Assembly (NCBI RefSeq): GCF_000428885.1
Contig: NZ_KE386810.1
Coordinates: 1-64,000, forward strand
Reading direction: 5' to 3'
From: Geothrix fermentans DSM 14018
Lineage (GTDB): Bacteria; Acidobacteriota; Holophagae; Holophagales; Holophagaceae
DNA length: 64,000 bases
The notes below the pieces were generated by a model. The model made no database searches. It was given only the letters and a program-made list of their open reading frames with translations, and had not been told where the DNA came from. Shown piece after piece: positions 25,046 to 33,540 of this stretch; positions within the stretch are counted from its first letter, which is position 1; each line of letters begins with the position of its first letter. Both the position numbers and the translations under genes were made by a program.

Positions 25046-25384
25046 ATGAAGATCCTCCGCATCCTCGCACTGCCCCTGTTCGCCCTGGCCCTCCAGGCTG
25101 GAACGCCGGGAGGCGCCATCACCCTCACCGAGCACAACGGCTACTTCTCGGCCAAGGAGACTCTGGCGGGTCTGTCGGCCGGCGAGTTCTCCGTCACCGT
25201 GGAGAACAAGTCCGGGAAGCTGGCGGGCTTCCAGCTCCAGTCCGTAGCCACGGGCAAGACCCTGGAGAAGTTCCCGCTCAAGCCGGGCGAGCGCCGGACC
25301 ATCAAGCTCGCGCTGGAACCCGGCGACTACCGCTACCGCTGCCCCATCAATCCCACACCCTGGTATGAATTCAGCGTCGAATAG
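25046..25384 (+). CDS. Exported cupredoxin-like small protein
   Basis: 112 residues: a signal peptide (1-18), then a short beta-sandwich with the look of cupredoxins (FSVTVENKSGKLAGFQL, then PGDYRYRCPINPTPWYEF at the end). A single Cys (RCP) is in the place of the copper-site Cys, but the His and Met expected for a type-1 site are absent. It is probably cupredoxin-fold without a classical copper centre. A GGAG ribosome site precedes it. It is 27 bases after the AhpD-like gene, so probably co-transcribed. Confidence 0.65.
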   Translation: MKILRILALPLFALALQAGTPGGAITLTEHNGYFSAKETLAGLSAGEFSVTVENKSGKLAGFQLQSVATGKTLEKFPLKPGERRTIKLALEPGDYRYRCPINPTPWYEFSVE

Positions 25385-25449
25385 GCGCGGCTAGGATGGA
25401 CATGAGCCCCCGGCGCGATCCGTCGCGCCCGGGGGCGTCTGGAACAGCC

Positions 25450-26028
25450 ATGGCCCGCGAACTCCAATTCGACCGTGAAACGGCCCTCGACCTGGCCCTG
25501 GACCAGTTCTGGAGCCACGGATTCAACGATACGTCCATGCGAGACCTGGCGGCGCGGCTGGGGGTCTCCCTCAGCAGCCTCTACAACACCTTCGGGGACA
25601 AGCGGACGATGTTCCTGGCCGCCCTGGAGCGGTACGACACGCAGATCCTCGGCCGCCGCCTCGATGACCTCGAGCGGAACCACCCGCCCTTGGAGGCGGT
25701 CCGGTGCCTCTTCGAATCCATGGCTGCGGATTGTGCGGCGGATCCCGTCCGCCGGGGCTGTTTCCTCGTCAACACTGCGCTGGAGATGAGCCCCCATGAC
25801 CCCGACATCGAGCGGGAGGTACGGGCCAAGCTGGGCTCCATCGAGCAGTTCTTTCTCCGGACTCTGGGAACCGCCCTGTCCCGGGGGGACCTGTCCCGGG
25901 ATCGTGACCCCAAGGTGATGGCGGCCCAGCTGCTGGCTGCCCTGCTCGGGATCCGCGTCCTCGCCCGGGCCAACCCCGACCCGGAGACCCTCGACCAGGT
26001 CGTCCGGGGAGCGTTGGCGCTTCTGTGA
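25450..26028 (+). CDS. TetR/AcrR-family repressor
   Basis: 192 residues from the ATG at 25450; a start at 25396 would add 18 residues before the domain. The helix-turn-helix (FWSHGFNDTSMRDLAARLGVSLSSLYNTFGDKRTMF) is of the NemR/YxaF type. The ligand domain contains RRGCFLVNTALEM, with Cys in the position found in several electrophile-sensing TetR proteins. It sits third in a run with the AhpD-like and cupredoxin-like genes, and the palindrome at 24396 is its likely target. Confidence 0.88.
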   Translation: MARELQFDRETALDLALDQFWSHGFNDTSMRDLAARLGVSLSSLYNTFGDKRTMFLAALERYDTQILGRRLDDLERNHPPLEAVRCLFESMAADCAADPVRRGCFLVNTALEMSPHDPDIEREVRAKLGSIEQFFLRTLGTALSRGDLSRDRDPKVMAAQLLAALLGIRVLARANPDPETLDQVVRGALALL

Positions 26029-26031
26029 CAG

Positions 26032-26069
26032 CCACCGGCAGAGGGCCTGGAACGGCCCCCCGCCGGTGG
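26032..26069. terminator. Bidirectional terminator, two-part hairpin
   Basis: Outer stem CCACCGGC (26032-26039) with GCCGGTGG (26062-26069) and inner stem GGGCC (26043-26047) with GGCCC (26054-26058). It lies exactly between the convergent TetR and cytochrome genes. Confidence 0.7.
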
Positions 26070-26080
26070 ATGATCCGAGC

Positions 26081-27118
26081 CTAGTGGTTGAACGGATCGA
26101 GCGGATGTTTGAAGACGTAGTCGGCGCCGATGGTCGACGTCTTGGCGAGGGAATGGCAGCCGTTGCACATGCCGCTCATGAGATCCGCGCCCCGGGCCAT
26201 GATGCCGGTGGTGGCGGGATCGAGCGTGAACCATTCCCAGCCGTTGTTGGCGCTGTTGAAGGTCCCGCCGCGCTTCACCATGGCGGTGATCTCCGTGACG
26301 GCGCCGTTCTGCTGGATCTCCTTGACGACGATCGTGCCGACGGGATAGCCCGCCTGGGCGGTGTCCGGGTTGGCAAGGAGCTGCTTCTTGTAGATCCGCC
26401 GGACGGCGGTCGAGTCCGAGCTCTTGTGGGCGCCGCCCAGGTAGGGGCTCACGGTGGTGGTGTCCTGGATGAGGCTCCAGTTCCGGTAATTGGCGAAATC
26501 CGTGGCGGCGGCCGCGTACTCGAAGGGGTGGGGGAACACGAAATCCGAGCCCCCGGTCTGGGCCGCGGCCGAGGTATGGCAGGCATTGCACATGCCGCTC
26601 ATCATGTCCGCCCCGCCCCGGGCCATGATCTGGGATCCGTCGTTCGACAGCGCGAGCCACTCCCAGCCGCCCCCCTGTGGGTTGAAGGTCCCGCCGCGCT
26701 TGGCCATGGCGAAGACGCCCCCCGTGGCCGGGAAGGTCTTCACGCCGTTCTGCCAGGTGAAGGTCTCCTTGACGAGGATGCTCCCCACGGGATACCCGGA
26801 GCTGGAAGGCACCGCGGAGGCGCTCTTGAAGATCCGCCGCGAGAAGGCATTGTCGGGTCCCATGTGGGCGCTGCCCAGCGCGGGATTCGTGCCCCCGATG
26901 CTGTAGTCCACCGCGCTCCAAGTGCCGTACTTGGCCACGTCCTGGGCGGAGGCGATGAATTCGGTCCCGCTGTTGGTTCCACCTCCACCGGTATTTCCGG
27001 CGGGGCTGGCAGGCGCGCTGCCGCTCCCTCCTCCGCACGCCACGAGGGCCATCATCCCGAACGCGAGCGCGACCGGGGGAAGCGGAGGCTTGGTCGATAA
27101 AAGTCCGTGCAAGGCCAT
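26081..27118 (-). CDS. Tandem-domain cytochrome P460-type lipoprotein (two haem sites)
   Basis: 345 residues. A lipoprotein signal ends at the lipobox LVAC (Cys28). After a Gly/Ser linker come two homologous P460-like domains, each with GYPVGSI/GYPVGTI, a KRGGTFN loop, GWEW and a haem motif: C167-x2-C170-H171 (MCNACH) and C308-x2-C311-H312 (MCNGCH). P460 cytochromes oxidise hydroxylamine or handle NO. The tandem diheme arrangement suggests internal duplication. The ATG has a strong GGAGGG site. An FNR-type box lies 160 bp upstream. Both domains appear intact. Confidence 0.82.
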   Translation of the reverse strand: MALHGLLSTKPPLPPVALAFGMMALVACGGGSGSAPASPAGNTGGGGTNSGTEFIASAQDVAKYGTWSAVDYSIGGTNPALGSAHMGPDNAFSRRIFKSASAVPSSSGYPVGSILVKETFTWQNGVKTFPATGGVFAMAKRGGTFNPQGGGWEWLALSNDGSQIMARGGADMMSGMCNACHTSAAAQTGGSDFVFPHPFEYAAAATDFANYRNWSLIQDTTTVSPYLGGAHKSSDSTAVRRIYKKQLLANPDTAQAGYPVGTIVVKEIQQNGAVTEITAMVKRGGTFNSANNGWEWFTLDPATTGIMARGADLMSGMCNGCHSLAKTSTIGADYVFKHPLDPFNH

Positions 27119-27626
27119 GGGCCCTCCTTTGCTGATGGGAACGCCGTTCCCGGGTTGGATGCCCAGACCGGTCCCAGGCCCCAGGAGGTCTAGGCCGCTG
27201 AGGCTGCGGTGGTCAGGTATGGATGGAGGTGGCCGGCGGCACGGACGTATGCCATCGAATCACGGCGCGGCGCCCAGCTTTGATCTGCGTCAAAACTTCC
27301 ATCCTGGTGTGACGCCGCAGGGAGCGCCGCGGAGGGATCACCTCGAGCCCCGCGGCCCGCATGGCCCGATGGTCTGGTGAAGCCGCTCGCGAAGGGTTTC
27401 TCCCGGGATCTGGGGTGGCCCGGTTCCTCCCGCCGTGACATGGGATTGGACGGAATCCTTCCGGGGCTCCGAGGCCGGGGTTCCCTGCCTGGCCTCGCGC
27501 CGCCTGTCGCGGGGCCCGGAAAGCGGGAAGGGACGAGCCCCGCGTCGGCGGGCCCGGATCGCCCTGTCACGCGGCGGGCCGTGGGCGCGCGCATCCAAAT
27601 TCCATCGCATTCGCCCAGGAGGCCCC
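27119..27626. other. Gap between divergent genes: FNR box, otherwise nothing recognised
   Basis: 508 bp separate the cytochrome and the kinase. Apart from the FNR-type box at 27280-27293 and the ribosome site before 27627, I see no conserved protein, RNA or hairpin. An open frame running into the kinase from 27435 lacks a ribosome site. Confidence 0.6.
27280..27293. promoter_or_regulatory. FNR/DNR-type box upstream of the cytochrome P460 gene
   Basis: TTGATCTGCGTCAA matches the TTGAT-N4-ATCAA palindrome of the CRP/FNR superfamily at all but one position. It lies 162 bp before the cytochrome start on the divergent side. Control by oxygen or nitric oxide would fit a P460 protein; the regulator is not in the window. 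Confidence 0.5.
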
Positions 27627-29774
27627 ATGACGACATCCGTGCCGTGGCACCGCTCGCTTGCCACCCGGTTCTTCCTGCGGACGGCCCTCACCGTGCTGGG
27701 GCTCGTGGGCGTGGTGCTCTGGGTGGCCCGCTCACAGAGCCGCAAACAGGCCCTGGAGAGCGCGGAGAGCGGCATCATGGTCAGCGCCCAGATCATGGAG
27801 GGCAGCTTCGAGAACCGAGGGCGGATCCTGGAGGCCGGCCTGGATGTGTTCACGGCCTACAACCGGAACATGACCGGGATCGAGCACCAGGACTTCGCCA
27901 CGGTCCGGGAGAGCCTGCTGAGCAACCTGGCCATCCTGAAGTCCGACGTGGCCATGGTCATCCGGCCCACGGGGGCCCTGCTGAGCTGCACCACGGACGG
28001 GTTCAAGCAGGACTACACGGACGTGGGGATCGTGGAGAAGGCCATGCACGCCGAGGAGGTTCCCGGCCGCGACCGGGAGAGCCAGACCTACCGGGGCTTC
28101 TTCAAGATCGATGGGGGCTCCTATCAGGGCTCGTACCTGGGGGTCGCCCGCCGGCTCAGGGGCCATGACGGCGAGTTCCTCGGCGTCATGGTGGTGGCCA
28201 ACCGGCTGGATGACCAGGCCGCCACCCTGCTGCAGCGGCAGTCCATGGTGCGCCTTCGCCCCTCGGATCCCGCCTCCCACGCGACCTTGATCGCCGGTGG
28301 GGAGATCGTGGGCACCACGGCGCCTCCTGGAGCCCAGAAGGAGGCCCTGGCCGCCTGGCTCCACGGGGCCGCAGGCCAATCGGCCCTGCGGGCGGGCCTT
28401 GCCGAAGGGCGTTCCAGGCCCATCCCGCTGATGCTGGAGGGCAGGCCGCAGCTCGCCATGGTCGTGGGAATGAAGGGGATCGGCGCGGACGCCCTGGGGG
28501 TGGCCAAGCTCATCATCATTCCCCTCGATCCTTTCCTCCGGCCCTTCCAGAACCTGCAACGCGTCATCCTGGCCGTCGGTCTCGCCGCCCTGGCCATGGC
28601 CCTCCTGCTGACCCTGAGCACGGCGCGCAGCGTGACTGCTCCGCTGGCCCGGCTGACCGCGGCGGTGGGAACGCTTGCGGAGGGGGGGCGTCCGGACCTC
28701 CCCCATCCCGTGCGCCAGGATGAAGTCGGCGCGTTGGCCAAGGGTTTCCGGGTGCTCCTGTCCGAGCTCAAGGCGAAGGAAGACTTGCTCTCAGCCCTGG
28801 AGGGGCTGCGCAAGACCCAATCCAGCCAGGGTGTTCTCGGCTCCACGGAGGCGACCCCGACCGGACAGGACGCCACGGAGCAGATCCGGCGTGCTCCAGG
28901 GGGTGAAACGGGTCCCTTGAAGCGACCGGCCGGGTCCAGGAAGCTCGACCTCCAGGTCGGGGATACGCTCTCGAACCGGTACCGCATCGACCGGATCGTC
29001 GCCGCCGGCGGCATGGGCCTGGTGATGAAGGCCCATGACATGGATCTGGATGAGGATGTCGCCTTGAAGGTCATCCGCCCCGAGCTTGTGGGCGACCCCG
29101 CGTTCCTGGAACAGCTCAAACGGGAGATCAAGCTGGCGCGGCGGATCAGCCACAGGCACGTCCTCCGGACCCATGATTTCGGAGAGTCCGAGGGGATCCC
29201 CTTCGTGACCATGGAGTACCTGAAGGGCACCACGCTCCGCCAGCTCCTGGATGACCGGAAGCGCCTCCCCCTGTCCCTGGTCCTTCGCATCGGCCGCCAG
29301 GCCGCCGAAGGCCTCCAGGCCGCCCATGCCGAGGGAGTGGTCCACCGCGACATCAAGCCCTCCAACATCATGTTCGACGCCCAGGGCGAGGTGAAGCTCA
29401 TGGACTTCGGTCTCGCCGCTCCGGTGAGCGGCCGGGGGACCGACGCGGAGGGGCAGATCTTCGGAACCCCAGGCTACATGGCTCCTGAGCAGGTGCTGGG
29501 GGATCAGGTGGATCCGAGAACGGATCTGTATGCGCTGGGTGTGGTGATGTACGAACTCGCCACGGGCATGGCCCCCTTCCAGGCGGAGGACCGGATCGGC
29601 CTGCTCCGCCTTCACATGGAGATGGACCCCCCGGATGCGAGGGAGGCCAACCCCCGCCTGCCGGCTGAGTTCGCGGTCCTGGTCCGGGCCCTGATGGCGA
29701 GGGCGAAGGAGAGCAGGCCGGCGACCGCTCAAGAGGTGATCTCACTGCTTCATCAAGTCGCCGCCCATGCCTGA
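27627..29774 (+). CDS. Transmembrane sensor-HAMP-Ser/Thr protein kinase
   Basis: 715 residues from the ATG at 27627 (AGGAGG site). Order: membrane span 19-34, periplasmic sensor about 40-305, second span 311-330, HAMP 331-385, linker, then an Hanks-type kinase from about 451. The kinase has the Gly loop AAGGMGLVMKAHD, Lys481, HRDIKPSN with Asp575, DFG at 593-595 and GTPGYMAPEQ, so it looks active. A sensor in front of the kinase is unlike PknB, where the kinase comes first. Genes of this layout link an outside signal to protein phosphorylation. No partner phosphatase is adjacent. Confidence 0.88.
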   Translation: MTTSVPWHRSLATRFFLRTALTVLGLVGVVLWVARSQSRKQALESAESGIMVSAQIMEGSFENRGRILEAGLDVFTAYNRNMTGIEHQDFATVRESLLSNLAILKSDVAMVIRPTGALLSCTTDGFKQDYTDVGIVEKAMHAEEVPGRDRESQTYRGFFKIDGGSYQGSYLGVARRLRGHDGEFLGVMVVANRLDDQAATLLQRQSMVRLRPSDPASHATLIAGGEIVGTTAPPGAQKEALAAWLHGAAGQSALRAGLAEGRSRPIPLMLEGRPQLAMVVGMKGIGADALGVAKLIIIPLDPFLRPFQNLQRVILAVGLAALAMALLLTLSTARSVTAPLARLTAAVGTLAEGGRPDLPHPVRQDEVGALAKGFRVLLSELKAKEDLLSALEGLRKTQSSQGVLGSTEATPTGQDATEQIRRAPGGETGPLKRPAGSRKLDLQVGDTLSNRYRIDRIVAAGGMGLVMKAHDMDLDEDVALKVIRPELVGDPAFLEQLKREIKLARRISHRHVLRTHDFGESEGIPFVTMEYLKGTTLRQLLDDRKRLPLSLVLRIGRQAAEGLQAAHAEGVVHRDIKPSNIMFDAQGEVKLMDFGLAAPVSGRGTDAEGQIFGTPGYMAPEQVLGDQVDPRTDLYALGVVMYELATGMAPFQAEDRIGLLRLHMEMDPPDAREANPRLPAEFAVLVRALMARAKESRPATAQEVISLLHQVAAHA

Positions 29775-29867
29775 CCGGCCCCCGGGGAGATCCCATCTCG
29801 CCCGCCCGGGGACCCGCGGTCATGCTGGAACCCCAGGGCGGGCAGCCCCGGGAGCAGGGAGGATCCC

Positions 29868-30557
29868 ATGAGTCCATCCTCGGCCTTTCAGGGCGTGTCT
29901 GCGTGCGTGTTCGACGCCTACGGAACCCTGTTCGAGGTGGACAGCGTGGCGCGGGGCGCCCAGGCGGCCCTCGGGGAGCGCTGGCGGGCGCTCTCGGACC
30001 TCTGGCGCACCAAGCAGCTGCAGTACACCTGGCTGCGCGGACTCGCTGGGCATCATGCGGATTTCTGGCAGGTCACCGGCGAGGCGCTGGACTATGCCAT
30101 GGCCACCCTGGGCATCGGGGACGAGGGGCTCCATCAGCGCCTGATGGACCTCTACCTGGGCATCTCGGCCTACCCGGAAGTGCCCGCCACGCTGGCCCGG
30201 CTCAAAGCGAAGGGCCTGAAGCTCGCCATCCTTTCCAACGGCACCCCGTCCATGCTGGCCGCGGCGACGGCCAACGCGGGGATCGGGGCCTATTTCGACG
30301 CGGTGTTGTCCGTGGAGGAAGTCGGGGTCTATAAACCTCATCCGAAGGTCTATGGCCTGGCCTGCGACCGCCTGGGGGTTCCTGCCCGGGCGATCTGCTT
30401 CCTGTCCTCCAACAGCTGGGACGCCTGGTCTGCCAAGGCCTTCGGGCTCACCACCCTCTGGTGCAACCGGTTCGGCCAGCCCCCGGAGCGCATCCCCATG
30501 CCGCCGGATGGCGAGATCCGCGATCTGTCCTCCCTGCCGGACCTCCTCGGAATCTGA
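29868..30557 (+). CDS. Haloacid dehalogenase, type II-like (HAD superfamily)
   Basis: 229 residues. HAD motif I is FDAYGT with nucleophile Asp16. Motif II is LSNGTPSML. The Lys of motif III is in VGVYKPHPKVY. The final FLSSNSWDAWSAKAFG segment, with SSNSWD in place of the usual DD pair, is diagnostic of L-2-haloacid dehalogenases. These replace halogen with hydroxyl, giving D-2-hydroxyacids. The natural substrate may not be halogenated. It is a lone gene between the kinase and the sigma factor. Confidence 0.88.
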   Translation: MSPSSAFQGVSACVFDAYGTLFEVDSVARGAQAALGERWRALSDLWRTKQLQYTWLRGLAGHHADFWQVTGEALDYAMATLGIGDEGLHQRLMDLYLGISAYPEVPATLARLKAKGLKLAILSNGTPSMLAAATANAGIGAYFDAVLSVEEVGVYKPHPKVYGLACDRLGVPARAICFLSSNSWDAWSAKAFGLTTLWCNRFGQPPERIPMPPDGEIRDLSSLPDLLGI

Positions 30558-30645
30558 CAGGAAGGCGCCCCGGCGGGCGGAACTCCGACCGCCGCCCGAC
30601 AACCCTCAGCCAGAAGCGCGCCATCTGAGGCATACTTGCCCCATC

Positions 30646-31263
30646 ATGGCCGAACAGCAAACCATCGAGGGATCGGAGACCCTTATCCAGAGGGCTGCGG
30701 GCGGGGACCATGCAGCCTTCCATGACCTCGTGGCTCCCCACCTGTCCATGTTCCATTTCGCCATCCTCAGGATCGTCAAGGACCCGGCGGACACGCAGGA
30801 TGCCCTCCAGGACGGGCTGCTGTCCATCTACCAGGACCTGCCCCGGTTCGAGGGGCGCAGCCAGTTCAGTTCCTGGGCCTACCGGATCTGCGTGAACGCC
30901 GCGCTCCAGACCCTCCGGACCCGGCGGCGGCTGCGGGAGCAGTTCATGGAGGATATGGTGTCACAAGGGGAGGACAATGGTCGCCCCATGGATGCGGAGG
31001 CCCTTCCGGAATGGAGCGTGGAGCCGGACGCGCCGCTGCAACTCGAGCGGGAAGAGATCCGCGCGCGCATGACGAGGACCCTTGACCTGCTGCCAGACAC
31101 GCTCAGGGTGGTATTTGTGCTGAAAGACATCGAAGACATGGATACGCAGGACATCGCCGCCCTGCTCGAAATCACTCCCACGGTGGTCCGCCAGCGGCTC
31201 CACCGGGCGCGCATGTTCTTGCAGGCCCGCCTCAAGCCCGTGCTCACCGGGAGGGTCTCATGA
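30646..31263 (+). CDS. ECF-type RNA polymerase sigma factor
   Basis: 205 residues. Region 2 is seen in LVAPHLSMFHFAILRIVKDPADTQDALQDGLLSIYQDLPRFEGRSQFSSWAYRICVN and region 4 in LDLLPDTLRVVFVLKDIEDMDTQDIAALLEITPTVVRQRLHRAR. The linker between them is somewhat longer than in small ECFs. It overlaps the zinc anti-sigma gene by ATGA, so the pair is coupled. Its target promoters are not known. The most likely start is the ATG at 30646. Confidence 0.92.
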   Translation: MAEQQTIEGSETLIQRAAGGDHAAFHDLVAPHLSMFHFAILRIVKDPADTQDALQDGLLSIYQDLPRFEGRSQFSSWAYRICVNAALQTLRTRRRLREQFMEDMVSQGEDNGRPMDAEALPEWSVEPDAPLQLEREEIRARMTRTLDLLPDTLRVVFVLKDIEDMDTQDIAALLEITPTVVRQRLHRARMFLQARLKPVLTGRVS

Positions 31264-31523
31264 TGGGCCTTCCCACCTGCGCTGAAGTCGCCTCCTCCAT
31301 GACGGACTACATGGAGGGGACCCTCCCGTACCGGAAGCGCCTGGGCATCCGGGTCCACATGGCCATGTGCGACGCCTGCACGGGGCTGCATCAGCGCCTG
31401 CTGAAGCTGTCCAGGTTGGCGAAAGAACTGATCGCCCCCCCGGCTGCGGCCCCTCCCGAGGCCCGGGCGGCCCTGGATCACGTGCTGACGGCCCTCAAAA
31501 AGGACCAGGGCCCGGATCGCTGA
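31260..31523 (+). CDS. Zinc-binding anti-sigma factor (zf-HC2)
   Basis: 87 residues. The ZAS motif is His33-x3-Cys37-x2-Cys40, with Cys7 as the likely extra ligand. There is no membrane span, so it is a soluble ZAS protein that holds the partner ECF factor and may release it on oxidation. It is coupled to the sigma gene by ATGA. Its last codons (TALKKDQGPDR) lie inside a 68-bp direct repeat that recurs 3 kb downstream. Confidence 0.88.
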   Translation: MMGLPTCAEVASSMTDYMEGTLPYRKRLGIRVHMAMCDACTGLHQRLLKLSRLAKELIAPPAAAPPEARAALDHVLTALKKDQGPDR

Positions 31524-31548
31524 ACCCGTCGATCCAGGGGAAGAGGCG
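31481..31548. repeat. 68-bp direct repeat, copy 1
   Basis: Matches 34514-34581 at 66 of 68 bases. It covers the last codons of the anti-sigma gene, its stop and the following 25 bases. With copy 2 it frames a 3.0-kb segment carrying two redox genes and a LysR gene. Confidence 0.85.
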
Positions 31549-31710
31549 GGTTCCATAGGCCGGAAAGCCCCGGGGAGATGCTGGGGCGAAAGGCCGTGGC
31601 AGCAGTGCCTTCTATCGGAATGGCCCCCTACGCCTCGATTCGGGACCTCTTCATGGACTGTCTTCGTCTGGCCGATTCTGGCGCGTGAATCTCTGCACGG
31701 CCATGGTGAA

Positions 31711-31747
31711 GGCTCAAGAGAGGGGATGGGATCCCCTCCCTTGAGCC
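31711..31747. terminator. Terminator after the redoxin gene (minus strand)
   Basis: A 17-base stem with one mismatch (GGCTCAAG, A, GAGGGGAT against its complement) and a GGG loop. It sits 33 bases beyond the redoxin stop and can also end transcription coming from the anti-sigma side. Confidence 0.65.
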
Positions 31748-31779
31748 TTGGAGCCCTCTCGATCGAGTGGATCCGGAGG

Positions 31780-32652
31780 TCAGGTCTTGGACCCGGAGGC
31801 CGCGAACTGGCGCAGGATCGGGAGGAAGACTCCGGGATCTGGGCGGACACGGTAATTGTCCGTCTGATCGAGCCAGCGGATGGTCCCCTTCGGGTCCAGA
31901 ACGATGGCTGTGGGGAATACCGTATCCGGCCCGTAGCCAAGGAGGCCCATGCCCATGGGGAGCCCATTCTTCATCTCGATGTCGAGCGCCTGGGCGACGC
32001 GGTTGCCTTCATCGGTCAGGAACTCGAAGGGGACCTCGAACCGTCTGGCCAATGCCCGGGTGTTCTCATGCGGCTGGGGGCTGATGAGGACCACCCTGGC
32101 GCCTGTGGCGGCGATCGCCTTGTACTGCTGCACGACCTCGTTGATCTGAGCCATGCAGAGAGGGCACCAGTTCCCCCTGAAGAAAAAGATCAGGGCAGGG
32201 TCGCCAAGCAGTTCACGGGTGTGGAAAGTCGAACCATCGGTTTTTCTCAATCCGAAATCCGGGAACACGTTCCCGACTTGGAATTTGCGGGTTGGTTTCC
32301 GGCCAAGCCGGGAATACCAGAGACTGTACAAGGCGAAGGTGGCGGCCCCGATGCTGGCGAGGAACAGGGGAACGAACCGCTCATCCGATCCGCTCCTCCA
32401 GCCGGAGTAGCCGGCCAACAGGACGCCGAGGAGCGCGAGAGCGTTGTATCCCGGGAACGTTCCACTGGTCCGGGCGACATTCTTGAACATCATGATCCGG
32501 GAAAGGAATGCCATGAAAGGCAAGGTGGTCATCAGGGGCCCGGTCCACAGGAGGGCCTCCCCGGTGTGATAGGCCTTCCATCCGGCATAGCCGGCGATTC
32601 CCATGGCCGCCATCGGGTAGATCCCGATGAACATCGACTTCAAGCGGTTCAC
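31780..32652 (-). CDS. Membrane-anchored AhpC/TSA-type redoxin
   Basis: 290 residues. Three to four N-terminal membrane spans (first 112 residues) carry a thioredoxin-fold domain on the C-terminal side. The active site is FFRGNWCPLCMAQ, with C163 and C166 as a CxxC. The following VVLISPQ and PTAIVLDPKGTIRW segments are typical of peroxiredoxin-like redoxins. It overlaps the upstream gene by ATGA, and both are divergent from the LysR gene. The role is presumably peroxide or disulfide reduction at the membrane. Confidence 0.82.
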   Translation of the reverse strand: MNRLKSMFIGIYPMAAMGIAGYAGWKAYHTGEALLWTGPLMTTLPFMAFLSRIMMFKNVARTSGTFPGYNALALLGVLLAGYSGWRSGSDERFVPLFLASIGAATFALYSLWYSRLGRKPTRKFQVGNVFPDFGLRKTDGSTFHTRELLGDPALIFFFRGNWCPLCMAQINEVVQQYKAIAATGARVVLISPQPHENTRALARRFEVPFEFLTDEGNRVAQALDIEMKNGLPMGMGLLGYGPDTVFPTAIVLDPKGTIRWLDQTDNYRVRPDPGVFLPILRQFAASGSKT

Positions 32653-33434
32653 TGCGCCTCCTTCCTGGGGATGGCGAAGTACATCGAGGTCTCGGCCATG
32701 TTGTGGATCCGGTCCCGGTACGGTACCAGCGCCTGGTAATCCGGATCCTGCATCACCTTCCCAAGGGACTCGGGAGACGTGAGCGACCAGATATTCACGC
32801 TCAAAGAGCTCTCGGAGCCCGGACCAAGCTGCTTGAGCACCCGATAGGCCTTGATCAGCTTCATCCCGTGCCGGGAAGTGATGGCCTCGAGGGTCTTCTC
32901 GTAGCTGGCGTGGTCGGCGAAATCGAAGCCGGGATTCATCGCGATGATCCCCACGAGGACCACTCCGCCCTTGGCTGGCGTCGACGCGACGTACTCCTCT
33001 TTGACGAGGTACATCTTGCTCGCCTGCATGTCATGGAGACGGTCCCGGAGAGGAACCTCCGCGGCGTAGCCGGCGTCCGACATGACCGCCGGCAGGCTGG
33101 CGGGTGTTTCCAGGGACCACACCCCGAAGGTGGATGCCTTGGCCGGTCCGCTCCCGCCCAGGAACTTCTCGAGGGTGAACGCCCCTTCCCGGAGCATGCC
33201 GTGGGACGCAGCGATCGGGGCGATCCGGCGCTCGTAGCCGTCATGGTCCGCCGGCCCGAAGCCGGAATTCATCGACAGGAAGGCCACCAGCTTGGTATCC
33301 CCCGCAGGAGCCGGGATGGAACCCTGCGGTGCGAGGGTGGGAGCCGTGGCGGCCAGGGGGCCCGCCAGGGCGGACAGGAAAGCGGCCAAAGCGGTGGCTG
33401 CCAGCCTTGGGGTTCGGGTGAGGGTAGAGCGCAT
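32649..33434 (-). CDS. Exported protein with two dimeric alpha/beta-barrel-like repeats
   Basis: 261 residues: a signal peptide (about 1-29), then two homologous halves (about 45-150 and 155-255). Each begins with a hydrophobic strand and MNSGF/MNPGF, has a DHDGYE/DHASYE helix, a W-S-L strand, and a helix with the pattern VMxDxxYxxxVPxRDRxHxM. This resembles DUF1330 or NIPSNAP-type barrels. Function is unknown. Operon with the membrane redoxin gene suggests an oxidative-stress or extracytoplasmic electron-transfer role (inference). Confidence 0.6.
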   Translation of the reverse strand: MRSTLTRTPRLAATALAAFLSALAGPLAATAPTLAPQGSIPAPAGDTKLVAFLSMNSGFGPADHDGYERRIAPIAASHGMLREGAFTLEKFLGGSGPAKASTFGVWSLETPASLPAVMSDAGYAAEVPLRDRLHDMQASKMYLVKEEYVASTPAKGGVVLVGIIAMNPGFDFADHASYEKTLEAITSRHGMKLIKAYRVLKQLGPGSESSLSVNIWSLTSPESLGKVMQDPDYQALVPYRDRIHNMAETSMYFAIPRKEAQ

Positions 33435-33482
33435 GTGCGGCCTCCTTGGGCTCGTGTGAAGTCCAAAGTCTGGGTTTGCGTT

Positions 33483-33506
33483 ATTGCCATTACAATCGTT
33501 GGCAAT
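33483..33506. promoter_or_regulatory. LysR-type operator
   Basis: ATTGCCA, ten bases, TGGCAAT: a dyad in an AT-rich gap between the divergent exported-protein gene and the LysR gene at 33541. It lies 49 bases before one start and 34 before the other. Confidence 0.6.
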
Positions 33507-33540
33507 TGTTAAATACTCATCATCAAATTTGGTGGATCAT

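Noticed and set aside
27435-27626. Extra 64 codons before the kinase ATG
   Set aside because: No ribosome site, Arg-rich with no hydrophobic start, while the ATG at 27627 has AGGAGG.
31555-31620. Paired purine-rich stretch as a riboswitch
   Set aside because: No downstream gene in the right direction and no match to a riboswitch core I can name.
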